A DNA stretch of 42,084 bases. It comes from Candidatus Electryonea clarkiae. GTDB lineage: Bacteria; Electryoneota; Electryoneia; Electryoneales; Electryoneaceae. This document shows positions 23,780-32,001 of the stretch, piece by piece. Below the pieces are notes generated by a model. The model was not told the DNA's origin, made no database searches, and saw only the letters and a list, made by a program, of their open reading frames with translations. The stretch spans positions 1 to 42,084 of the forward strand of contig JAVCCM010000122.1 in assembly GCA_030765455.1 (NCBI GenBank), given 5' to 3'. The translations under genes were made by a program, and so were the position numbers. The first letter of the stretch is position 1. Each line of letters opens with the position of its first letter.

Positions 23780-25294
23780 ATGGTAGAAACGGATATTGTT
23801 AAAATTAATATTGATGTATATGCTCTTTCCGCTTTTATCGGATACCTGGTAATTATCATTGCCATCGGGATTTTTACTTCACGATTCTCATCCGGAGGAA
23901 TTACAGAATATTTTTTAGCCGGAAGGAAACTAAACCGTTTCGTGGTAGCATTATCAGCCGTGGTATCAGGCAGGAGTGCATGGCTGTTACTCGGATTTAC
24001 CGGGATGGCTTACAAGATGGGCGCCTCTGCATTATGGGCGGCTGTTGGTTATATAGTAGTCGAATTCTTTCTTTTCTTCTTTTACGCTGAAAGATTAAGG
24101 AATTTCAGCGAACACTATGACTGTATAACAATCACCGATTTTTACGCTGAGAGGCTTGAGGATAAAAAGGGTAGTCTGAGAATTTTGATTTCGGTGATTT
24201 TTCTCCTGTTTCTCACAAGTTATGTCTCAGCCCAATTTGTTGGCGGTGGTAAAGCTTTCGCGTCGAGTTTCGGCTTGAATCAATCCACCGGAATGTTACT
24301 GACAGCGGGTATTGTGTTGATCTACACAATTCTTGGCGGTTTTTTAGCTGTAAGCCTTACTGATCTGCTCCAGGCAATATTTATGATTTTGGCTTTGATA
24401 ATTCTTCCGGTAGTGGCAATAATTAATTTGGGTGGCTTTGGTGTATTGTTACAAGAATTGACTGCCCTGCAACCTTCATATATTGACCCTTTTGCGATTA
24501 CTGCCGGAGCTTTGATAGGTTTTGTCGGCATTGGATTAGGTTCGCCGGGAAATCCGCATATCCTTGTGCGCTACATGTCGATAGATGATCCTAAACAGCT
24601 TAAAATATCAGCGATAGTGGGTACGGGATGGAACATAGTTATGGCAATTGGAGCCCTCTTCATCGGACTTGCAGGGCGGGTTTATTTCCCGGAAGCATCC
24701 ACGCTGCCTGGAGGTGATGCCGAACAGCTATACCCGGCTTTAGCGAAAAGCCAGCTACATCCCGTATTATTCGGAATTGTAATAGCGTCTATTTTTGCCG
24801 CGATCATGTCCACTGCCGATTCTCAGCTATTAGTTGCAACATCAAGTGTCGTAATTGATATTTACAAACGAATACTCCACAAAAACGACTCAATTCCTCA
24901 GAAAAAACTAGTATTGATCAGTCGTGTGGTCGTTCTGATACTTGTAGTAATTGCAGTATTATTTGGCATTGTCGCAGGAAAGCTTGTATTTTGGCTGGTG
25001 CTGTTCGCCTGGGCAGGATTGGGCGCTTCGATAGGACCTACATCAATCCTTGCTCTATTCTGGCGGAGAACGACCAGGGCTGGAGTATTCGCAGGACTTC
25101 TTGCAGGCACCGGAACCACGATTACCTGGTATTATATTCCAGCGTTGAAAGGCTTTATGTATGAACTGATTCCCGGTTTTTTTGTGGGACTATTGATGAC
25201 ATTTGTTGTAAGTTTAATTACAAAGCGGCCAATCGGAACAGAGAAGATGTTTGAAATTATGAAAGCAGGTTCAATTAATGAATCTTCGAAATAA
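23780..25294 (+). CDS. putP: Sodium:solute symporter, PutP type
   Basis: 504 residues with about 13 membrane helices, a member of the sodium:solute symporter (SSS) family in the inner membrane. GGAG lies seven bases before the ATG. Typical segments are EYFLAGRKLNRFVVALSA, SGRSAWLLLGFTGMAYKMG, LTSYVSAQFVGGGKAF, YTILGGFLAVSLTDLLQA and IMSTADSQLLVATS. These are closest to sodium/proline symporters, which take up proline with sodium. The substrate is an inference from family resemblance. It follows the thiamine-binding protein gene and precedes an MFS gene with a gap of about 54 bases. Confidence 0.88.
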   Translation: MVETDIVKINIDVYALSAFIGYLVIIIAIGIFTSRFSSGGITEYFLAGRKLNRFVVALSAVVSGRSAWLLLGFTGMAYKMGASALWAAVGYIVVEFFLFFFYAERLRNFSEHYDCITITDFYAERLEDKKGSLRILISVIFLLFLTSYVSAQFVGGGKAFASSFGLNQSTGMLLTAGIVLIYTILGGFLAVSLTDLLQAIFMILALIILPVVAIINLGGFGVLLQELTALQPSYIDPFAITAGALIGFVGIGLGSPGNPHILVRYMSIDDPKQLKISAIVGTGWNIVMAIGALFIGLAGRVYFPEASTLPGGDAEQLYPALAKSQLHPVLFGIVIASIFAAIMSTADSQLLVATSSVVIDIYKRILHKNDSIPQKKLVLISRVVVLILVVIAVLFGIVAGKLVFWLVLFAWAGLGASIGPTSILALFWRRTTRAGVFAGLLAGTGTTITWYYIPALKGFMYELIPGFFVGLLMTFVVSLITKRPIGTEKMFEIMKAGSINESSK

Positions 25295-25348
25295 TTTGCA
25301 AGGTTTATTGAATGAGATTATCATTAAATCTCTTCCGGAAATTAGCGG

Positions 25349-26509
25349 ATGAGAAAATCTCCCCTCGCAATTATTCTTACCACGGTATTTATCGCACTTG
25401 TCGGTTTCGGGATCATCATTCCCCTGATTCCTATTTTTGCGGAAAGGTATGGCGCTGGAGGTGTTGAGGTAGGATTACTCATGATGTCCTACTCAGCTAT
25501 GCAGTTTCTTTTTGCTCCAATTGCAGGGAAGATTTCGGATAAAATAGGACGCCGACCGGTAATAATAGCAGCTCTCGCAATAACTACCATATCTTATGTT
25601 CTGTTTGCCTTAGCAGACAATCTTACAGCAATTTTTATAAGTAGAATTCTTGCCGGTCTGGGAGGTTCGGATTTAACTGTTGCACAGGCTTATATCGCTG
25701 ATGTAACACCTCCGGAAAAAAGAACTCGCGGGATGGGTCTGTTCGGCGCTGCATTTGGAGTCGGTTTTACCGTTGGTCCAACCCTGACTGCGCTGTTATC
25801 ACCTATCCATTACCAGCTTCCTCTTTTTGTAGCTGCGATATTTACAGGGGTAACAACACTTATAGCCCTAATCGCCTTACCGGAACCCCAAAAACATCTC
25901 ACGAGTAATCGAAAGATTATCAGATCACTTGCAGGTATATCAAGACCGGTTTTCACTGTCACTATGCTTCAGTTCTTTGCTGTATTCATCCAGAGTATAT
26001 TCCATAGTATGTTAATACTCTACACATTTCACACGTTGGGTTGGTTAGAGCGTCAGAATGGATTTTTCCTGGGTATTCTTGGAGTAATATCTGCTTCAAT
26101 CCAGGGTGGAATGTTGGGAATCCTCGTAAAAACATTTGGTCAAACATCGCTGGTAAAATCCGGATTTTTGTTTATGTGTGTTGGTTCGTACGTATTAGGA
26201 AGTTCAAGTTATGTTACTGGAATGGTTGGCGGTGGGATTCTGATTTCAATAGGTTTTTCCCTTATCATACCAACGTTGTCAAGCCTGGTAAGCCTGGTCA
26301 GTCCTGTGGATGAACTGGGAAGAACAATGGGAATTTTTCAATCAACAGGAAGTATGGCAAGGATATTGGCGCCGATTGCAGGTGGTTTCATGTTCGACCA
26401 TATCTCGTATTCATCGCCATTCATCTGCGGTTCGCTAATAGCTATCGTAACAGCGGTAATAGCATTTGCCACTCTCCGAGGATCAGCATATAAGTTCGAG
26501 AATTCTTGA
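25349..26509 (+). CDS. MFS transporter, drug:H+ antiporter (TetA-like) type
   Basis: 386 residues with about 12 predicted membrane helices. The cytoplasmic loop motif GKISDKIGRRPV between helices 2 and 3 and the YIADVTPPEKRTRGMG segment in the middle of the first half are typical of the DHA1 group, which includes tetracycline efflux proteins. The helix 5 region (GAAFGVGFTVGPTL) fits the antiporter motif. It would export a drug or metabolite using the proton gradient; substrate unknown. It is probably in one transcript with the upstream symporter. No regulator is adjacent. Confidence 0.88.
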   Translation: MRKSPLAIILTTVFIALVGFGIIIPLIPIFAERYGAGGVEVGLLMMSYSAMQFLFAPIAGKISDKIGRRPVIIAALAITTISYVLFALADNLTAIFISRILAGLGGSDLTVAQAYIADVTPPEKRTRGMGLFGAAFGVGFTVGPTLTALLSPIHYQLPLFVAAIFTGVTTLIALIALPEPQKHLTSNRKIIRSLAGISRPVFTVTMLQFFAVFIQSIFHSMLILYTFHTLGWLERQNGFFLGILGVISASIQGGMLGILVKTFGQTSLVKSGFLFMCVGSYVLGSSSYVTGMVGGGILISIGFSLIIPTLSSLVSLVSPVDELGRTMGIFQSTGSMARILAPIAGGFMFDHISYSSPFICGSLIAIVTAVIAFATLRGSAYKFENS

Positions 26510-26519
26510 ACCTTGTATA

Positions 26520-26600
26520 TGTGTTTCAAACTTGAAGATTGTATATTAAAACCAAACATATAAAAATCTTTTCGTATATCCGTATAATATTTGAAACACA
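26520..26600. repeat. Small inverted repeat after the MFS gene
   Basis: TGTGTTTCAAA (26520-26530) and its exact inverse TTTGAAACACA (26590-26600) are 59 bases apart. No T tract follows, so it is not a clear terminator. Confidence 0.4.
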
Positions 26601-26614
26601 ATAAAGGCGAATTA

Positions 26615-27784
26615 GTGCATTTCACTGATTGGATGGCATTATTTTTCGAGCGTTTTCAGAGTGCATCACGCGATGTGAGGCTGACACTGCCACCTGCCGG
26701 GAATGAGGAATTTTGGCGGCGATTTGTTGAGACTGCCCGCATAAAGAACAGCGGATTGAATATTACACTTCTCCTCGATTCAAATCCAAAAAAAATCAAT
26801 GCCCTCAAAGCTGCGGTTTCAGCGCTCCCGGAAATAGAAAAATCAGGTCACGAAGTGAGTTGGGCGGCATCTTATGATCTGCCATTCAGTTTCTTCGTCA
26901 TAGATGATTTATGGTCGCTGGTTGTTTTGACTGATACTGAAGAATCATCAGATATTTCGTTCGTCCGGCTAAGCGAATCCCATGAAGAGGCGGCAGCATT
27001 ACGCAGCTTGTTTGACAGGAAAGCCGGTTCCGGATTATGGGAGATTGATCCGGAAAGCTGGTTGTCATGGCTGGAAAAAGCGCCGCACCGTAAACCAACA
27101 CGACAGGCATTCTCCGCTATCAATCGGGGCGAAAAACGGTTTCGGAAAGCAGTGAATCATGCAATAAAAGCTATGCCAAAAAGAAGGTGCTGGCTGATTA
27201 AAACCAGGGACAGCGCCTATGGGATACCGGAGCCACCGGGAATGAACCACTGGATGGAGTGGATTAAGCAGGACTTCGCAGCCCTCGGTTGGCCTGCAAT
27301 TGCCGGGAAAATAAAACCGCCCGGTATGCCTTCACGTTCTGTTTTTGAACAGCATTTCAAAAAGGCGTATCCTGATCAAAAAAATCATGCAAGGGCTTAT
27401 GCCACGTCTTCTCAGTTTATCGAAGGTATGATCATTGGCGACAGGATAGCAGCCGTGGAAGGATGGCTTCCTAACCAGAATATCCCGGTTCGATTCCACG
27501 GTTGGGCAAGGATTATCAGTGAACCAGTATTCGATGAATTCAAAACCGGTTGGTCTATCATCCGTAAAGCTCAATGGCAGAGGTATGATATTGATATTTC
27601 TGTTGAAGCAGTAAGAGAAGCTACCGGTCTGAAATCTGCTACTTATCCAATCCATCGAATGAATACCGGTGCATTTCGAAGGCTGATCTCAGTTGCCGAC
27701 GAAATCCGCCGTAACCGGGGCGAAGCACAACTTCTTCTAGATCTTGCAATGAGTAATAACACTCCTACACCCCATAAGGATTGA
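26615..27784 (+). CDS. Hypothetical protein with phospholipase-D-like N-terminus
   Basis: 389 residues from GTG 26615, preferred because AAAGG lies seven bases upstream; a TTG at 26591 is possible. The N-terminal part (to about 150) resembles the phospholipase-D-like sensor domain of transcriptional regulators such as TrmB: a strand pattern LTLPPAG, ITLLLDSNP and the late SFVRLSESHEEAAALRSLFDRKAG. No HxKxxxxD motif is present, so it is not an active phosphodiesterase. The C-terminal two-thirds (KPTRQAFSAINRGEKRFRKAV, later RAYATSSQFIEGMIIGD and VEGWLPNQNIPVRFHGWA) were not recognised. There is no signal peptide or membrane segment. Confidence 0.6.
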   Translation: MHFTDWMALFFERFQSASRDVRLTLPPAGNEEFWRRFVETARIKNSGLNITLLLDSNPKKINALKAAVSALPEIEKSGHEVSWAASYDLPFSFFVIDDLWSLVVLTDTEESSDISFVRLSESHEEAAALRSLFDRKAGSGLWEIDPESWLSWLEKAPHRKPTRQAFSAINRGEKRFRKAVNHAIKAMPKRRCWLIKTRDSAYGIPEPPGMNHWMEWIKQDFAALGWPAIAGKIKPPGMPSRSVFEQHFKKAYPDQKNHARAYATSSQFIEGMIIGDRIAAVEGWLPNQNIPVRFHGWARIISEPVFDEFKTGWSIIRKAQWQRYDIDISVEAVREATGLKSATYPIHRMNTGAFRRLISVADEIRRNRGEAQLLLDLAMSNNTPTPHKD

Positions 27785-27825
27785 TGTCTTAATTCTGAAA
27801 TTTCAGCATTATAGAAGGATCTGGA

Positions 27826-28797
27826 ATGTACAAAATGAACAATTCTCCTTTCAATGATAATCGTCTCCAGTATCTATTCGGAATAACTTACCCTATCATA
27901 CAGGGCGGGATGATCTGGGCATCTGGCGCTAAGCTGGCTGCCGCTGTATCAAATGCCGGTGGTTTGGGGCTGATCGGATCAGGTTCGATGAAACCCGACC
28001 TCCTGAAAAATCAGGTTCAAAAGGCTCACCAACTGACTGATAAACCATTTGGCATCAACGTTCCGTTGATGAGAGGTGACGTTGAGGAATTGATAGAAGT
28101 AGTTCTTGAACAGGAAGTTAAAATAGTATTCACTTCCGCAGGCAGCCCGAAAAGATTTACCGGATTGCTAAAAGGAGAGGGAAGGAAAGTTGTTCATGTA
28201 GTGCCTGCCGTGAAGTTCGCATTGAAGGTCGAGGAGGCTGGTTGTGACGCTGTCGTTGCCGAGGGTTTTGAAGCCGGTGGACATAATGGCGTTGATATGA
28301 TCACAACGATGGCGCTTGTTCCGCAGGTAGTGGATGCGGTATCAATCCCTGTAATAGCCGCCGGGGGAATCGCAGACGGAAGAGGCGTCGCAGCAGCAAT
28401 AGCCCTCGGTGCTGCCGGTGTACAGATCGGGACAAGGTTTGCAGCGACTGTCGAGTCGAGCGGGCATGAAAATTACAAGGAGGCAATTGTTACGGCTGAC
28501 AGCACATCGGCTGTTTTCGGATTACTTAGAATAGGACCTGCTCGAATGCTGAGAAACAAGTGGACGGAAAGAGTCCGTGCAGCAGAGGCGAGAGGCGCAA
28601 CCGATGATGAATTACGTGAACTCCTCGGAAGAAAAAGAGAAATGCACGGTATATTCGAAGGCGATCTCGAAGAAGGACAACTCGAAGCCGGACAGGGAGC
28701 AGGATTGATCAGGGATATACACACAGCAGGCGATATAATGGAAAGGCTTGTTAAAGAATATGAGGAAACTGTTACAAAACTATCTTACTCCGGTTGA
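27826..28797 (+). CDS. Nitronate monooxygenase-family flavoprotein
   Basis: 323 residues with an FMN-binding TIM-barrel. Family landmarks are YPIIQGGMIWASGAKLAAAV, SNAGGLGLIGSG, VVAEGFEAGGHNG, IPVIAAGGIADGRG and AGVQIGTRFAAT, the last forming the phosphate-binding part. The C-terminal GQGAGLIRDIHTAGDIMERLV is usual for the group. The family includes nitronate monooxygenases (formerly 2-nitropropane dioxygenases) and the enoyl-ACP reductase FabK. No fatty-acid genes are adjacent, so which reaction it performs is open. It lies 41 bases after the preceding gene. Start ATG 27826 has AAGGATCTGG upstream. Confidence 0.87.
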   Translation: MYKMNNSPFNDNRLQYLFGITYPIIQGGMIWASGAKLAAAVSNAGGLGLIGSGSMKPDLLKNQVQKAHQLTDKPFGINVPLMRGDVEELIEVVLEQEVKIVFTSAGSPKRFTGLLKGEGRKVVHVVPAVKFALKVEEAGCDAVVAEGFEAGGHNGVDMITTMALVPQVVDAVSIPVIAAGGIADGRGVAAAIALGAAGVQIGTRFAATVESSGHENYKEAIVTADSTSAVFGLLRIGPARMLRNKWTERVRAAEARGATDDELRELLGRKREMHGIFEGDLEEGQLEAGQGAGLIRDIHTAGDIMERLVKEYEETVTKLSYSG

Positions 28798-28843
28798 AAT
28801 TATTATAACTGTAAAGTTCACTCTGCAAATTATTGAAAATCGG

Positions 28844-28930
28844 TCATTCTAAACGTAGTGAAGAATCTCGGTTCTCATCTGAGTAGATTATGAGTTCAAC
28901 ACTTGAGATTCTTCACTACGTTCAGAATGA
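28844..28930. repeat. Inverted repeat with 26-bp arms, one mismatch
   Basis: Arms 28844-28869 and 28905-28930 are inverse copies with one mismatch around a 35-base spacer; the left arm begins TCATTCTAAACGTAGTGAAG. It lies between convergent genes. The sequence matches a dispersed type (GAATCTTCAC...GAATGA) seen in many genomes and could also end transcription. Confidence 0.75.
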
Positions 28931-29021
28931 CTAACAGATTATCCAACTACAAATTATTGATAGCTTTTACAGTTTAAAGCCTTGTTTATCCTATATATCC
29001 TTACATCCTGTGAATGCAATT

Positions 29022-30332
29022 CTATGTTTTCTGTTCTTTTTTCCTCGCTGCCGGGAAGAGGATATTGTTGAGAATCAGCCGGTATCCCGGACTGTTCCTA
29101 TGCAGATGCAAATCTGTAGGTGGGTCGCCGATCATGTGCCGGTAGTCTTCGGGATCATGACCTCCGTAGAAAGTCCATGTTCCTTTACCTGAATTTCCAT
29201 GAAGATATTTCGAAATTCCCATCCCTTCCATTCGTCCCAAAATTATAACATCCGGTTTGATGAATTTATCATAGAATGCTGTGGTCTGCCCCATGAATCC
29301 CTTAACTACTGATGTGTGGCATTGGGTCAGCATAGTTGGGACGGGATCATACTTGGCGCTGAACTCGAACAGGGTAAAATAGTCGCCTGCATCACCGCGA
29401 GGGCTTCGTCCGGTACGGGGAGTAGCATCGATATCGCTGAATTCATATTGAGTAGGATTAAATATCAGGTGGAAATTTTCAAATGCCCAACTATTTTTGA
29501 AATTAAGTTTATCCTGGGACGATTTATCAGCGGGATCACCATCGAATTGTGTCTCGCAGATATCCAGTCCCATTGCAGCCTGTGCTATATCATAGGAATC
29601 GGTAGCGCTGCACATGGCGAAAACAAATCCTCCCTTATCAACATATTTACGGATTTCAAGATCAACTGCTGCTTTCAGTTGTGAAACCTTTGCATATCCA
29701 AGGCGTTTAGCAAGAGCCTCGAGGTTTGCCTGACGGGCGATATACCAGTCCGCATTACGGTAACTGCCCCAGAATTTCCCATATTGACCGGTAAAATCTT
29801 CATGATGCAGATGCAGCCAGTCATAATCATACAAACGACCGGCAAGGACTTCTTCATCATAGACTTTTTCATAAGGAATCTCGGAATACTCGAGGACGAG
29901 AGTCACCGCATCATCCCAGGGTTCGGTATCGGGGGGAGAATAAACCGCTATCTCCGGCGCTTTCTCGAGCTGGATGCGCTCCATATTTGCCTGGTCGATT
30001 TCAACATAAATCTGTCCGGTCGCAACATCCGATATCCTTTCAACCCTGACTCCTTTTAAGCGGCACAGTTTTTCAATTTCTGCGTGGTATTCAATCAGGA
30101 AGGCGCCACCGCGATAGTTTAGCAGCCATTCAGCCTTCGCACCGGCTTTGAGCGCATGGTAAGCCACGCCATAAGCGCGCAGATGATCATTCTGAGTCAA
30201 GTCCATAGGGATCAGTAAACCATCAGCTTTGAGGGAATTGGCGAATATTAATAAGCAAGAAACAACGATGATCGGCAGCATACTTGAAAGTTTGAAAATG
30301 CTGTATTTAAAAAAAGAATTATTTATTGTCAC
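29022..30332 (-). CDS. Conserved exported protein, so-called asparagine synthetase B family
   Basis: 436 residues with an N-terminal signal-like hydrophobic segment (MLPIIVVSCLLIFANSLKADG). The mature part has GLLIPMDLTQNDHLRAYGVAY, EWLLNYRGGAFLIEY, KAPEIAVYSPPDTEPWDDAV, YDWLHLHHEDFTGQYGKFWG and FVFAMCSATDSYDIA. I recognise this pattern from Bacteroidetes and relatives, where it is annotated asparagine synthetase B. No glutaminase or synthetase motif is visible, so that name is probably wrong. The middle resembles a Rossmann-like or glutamine-amidotransferase-like fold with a cysteine in FAMCSATDS. Function unknown. It is convergent with the nitronate monooxygenase-like gene. Confidence 0.7.
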   Translation of the reverse strand: MTINNSFFKYSIFKLSSMLPIIVVSCLLIFANSLKADGLLIPMDLTQNDHLRAYGVAYHALKAGAKAEWLLNYRGGAFLIEYHAEIEKLCRLKGVRVERISDVATGQIYVEIDQANMERIQLEKAPEIAVYSPPDTEPWDDAVTLVLEYSEIPYEKVYDEEVLAGRLYDYDWLHLHHEDFTGQYGKFWGSYRNADWYIARQANLEALAKRLGYAKVSQLKAAVDLEIRKYVDKGGFVFAMCSATDSYDIAQAAMGLDICETQFDGDPADKSSQDKLNFKNSWAFENFHLIFNPTQYEFSDIDATPRTGRSPRGDAGDYFTLFEFSAKYDPVPTMLTQCHTSVVKGFMGQTTAFYDKFIKPDVIILGRMEGMGISKYLHGNSGKGTWTFYGGHDPEDYRHMIGDPPTDLHLHRNSPGYRLILNNILFPAARKKEQKT

Positions 30333-30919
30333 GAGGATTCCAGATGCTTATGTGTAACTTGTTTTTACAATTACTGAATTGGTTGAATAATGTTTCAATA
30401 TAACTTAAAATAAACGTCTAATAATTTTAATTGCAAATGAAATAATTCGAATCTGACTATACAATCCGACACTGTAGTTTTCAGGGATATGCAAGAGTAA
30501 CGGGAATTTAAAGTTGCACATACTACTATATTGCGCGATTAATCATCTCAAGAGCAACGAGAAATTTTAAAATGCATATATTATACTTTGGATAATCGTG
30601 GTTTCTGTATAATACTACTGCAAATAACTTGTTTGAGCCATATTATCCCTGGAATCACTTTTACCTGCGCTTCATTCTGTATGGTGTTTTGATCAATCAT
30701 ATCTTGCTTTTTTCTTGAATTGAACCTTAGGTTCTTTTCAGCGTCATGTTGAATTATCTATCTATTCTATGTTGGCGGGGCATTTATTATAACCAAACTG
30801 ATAATTTCAGGATTCATCGCACGTAAAGATGCCAAGAGACTAAGGCTCTTAATAATCCTGCTTTTCTTAAATTTGTGATTTCAGATAGAATCTAAGATTA
30901 ATGATGAGGTAAACTTACC
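30333..30919. other. Gene-free region, 587 bases
   Basis: A/T-rich spacer between divergent genes. A degenerate member of the GCAAAGAC repeat family is near 30817-30845 (CGCACGTAAAGATGCCAAGA). No credible gene, clear promoter or hairpin was seen. Confidence 0.55.
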
Positions 30920-31765
30920 ATGTTCAAGAAAACAAATTATTTAAAGGGTGGGTTGTTGTGCATTGGTCTATTTGTAGCTTGTCCTTTGATCGCTATAGAG
31001 TTCTACGATGGAGTGAATTCAATTGAGGATATTGCGATTAATGAATTTATGGCGTCGAATGAATCCATAGAGGATGATCAGGACGGCGAATTCGATGATT
31101 GGATTGAATTGTACAATACCGGGGAAGATACTATTCCGATGAACGGGCTGTTTTTAACTGATAATGAACTCAATCCGTTGAAATGGGCATTCCCGGATAC
31201 ATTTATCGCCCCTGAGGATTACCTGGTCGTTTGGGCTGATGAGGATGGGCAGCAGGATGGACTACATGCAAACTTCAAACTCTCAGCCGTATCAGGTGAA
31301 TTGATAAAATTGATCAGCCAGGACAGCACAATAATTGACGAAGTAACTTTCGACGCACAGACCACCAATTTAAGCTATGGCCGTTACCCCAACGGAACCG
31401 GAGATTTTATCGTAATGAGTCCGACTTTTGCTGCTGAAAATGTTGATGGGGTTGGAGTAGCATCAGAAAGACAGGATGTGGTGCCCGATCATTATTCCGT
31501 TTCCCAAAACCACCCCAATCCTTTCAATGCGTTTACCACGATACAATACACTCTGCCTTCAAATAACAAGGTCAGGCTGATTGTTTACAATCTGCTGGGT
31601 GAACAGATAGTCACATTGATCAATGGCGAAATCTCTGCCGGAAGTCACATTGTATTATGGAACGGAAAGAACAACAGTGGTCACGATGTCAGTTCAGGGA
31701 TTTATTTCTATTTATTTGAATCAGATGGAAATATTGACTCACGAAAGATGTTATTCTTGAAATAA
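30920..31765 (+). CDS. Secreted lamin-tail-domain protein with T9SS sorting domain
   Basis: 281 residues with a signal peptide (GGLLCIGLFVACPLIAIEF). Residues about 36-155 match the lamin tail domain: IAINEFMASNES, DDWIELYNTGEDTIPMNG, FLTDNELNPLKWAFPD and YLVVWADEDGQQDGLHANF. The C-terminal domain starts NHPNPFNAFTTIQYTLP near residue 192 and ends SRKMLFLK, a type A T9SS sorting signal. Lamin tail domains in secreted bacterial proteins are thought to mediate binding or attachment. It is probably exported to the surface; no partner is known. Confidence 0.9.
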   Translation: MFKKTNYLKGGLLCIGLFVACPLIAIEFYDGVNSIEDIAINEFMASNESIEDDQDGEFDDWIELYNTGEDTIPMNGLFLTDNELNPLKWAFPDTFIAPEDYLVVWADEDGQQDGLHANFKLSAVSGELIKLISQDSTIIDEVTFDAQTTNLSYGRYPNGTGDFIVMSPTFAAENVDGVGVASERQDVVPDHYSVSQNHPNPFNAFTTIQYTLPSNNKVRLIVYNLLGEQIVTLINGEISAGSHIVLWNGKNNSGHDVSSGIYFYLFESDGNIDSRKMLFLK

Positions 31766-31893
31766 AACCTGGGAATACAGGATAAATAGATATTTTGAAT
31801 AAATAGGATTTTCTACTTTACTCCTTTGCATTATGACGTGAGATTAGAATAACTTCATCATTTAGCTCTGCATTGTTTCAAGTGATTCGAGGA

Positions 31894-31966
31894 GTAACTC
31901 CCTTTCGCCGAAAGGGAGTTACTTTTACTACTCTCTTTATTTGATTTAAAGCACTACTAAGTAATT
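31894..31966. repeat. Hairpin repeat element, copy B
   Basis: GTAACTCCCTTTC (31894-31906) and GAAAGGGAGTTAC (31910-31922) form a perfect 13-base-pair stem with a three-base loop. The following bases (TTTTACTACTCTCTTTATTT, then CACTACTAAGTAATTT) match those after copy A at 12093-12140. Confidence 0.75.
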
Positions 31967-32001
31967 TTCATTTTCAATTCATTTAAGAGCGGGAGATAGC
32001 A

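Noticed and set aside
28844..28930. Reading the inverted repeat as a dedicated terminator
   Set aside because: The arms are long, with a 35-base spacer and no T tract; it fits a dispersed repeat better, though it may still affect transcription.
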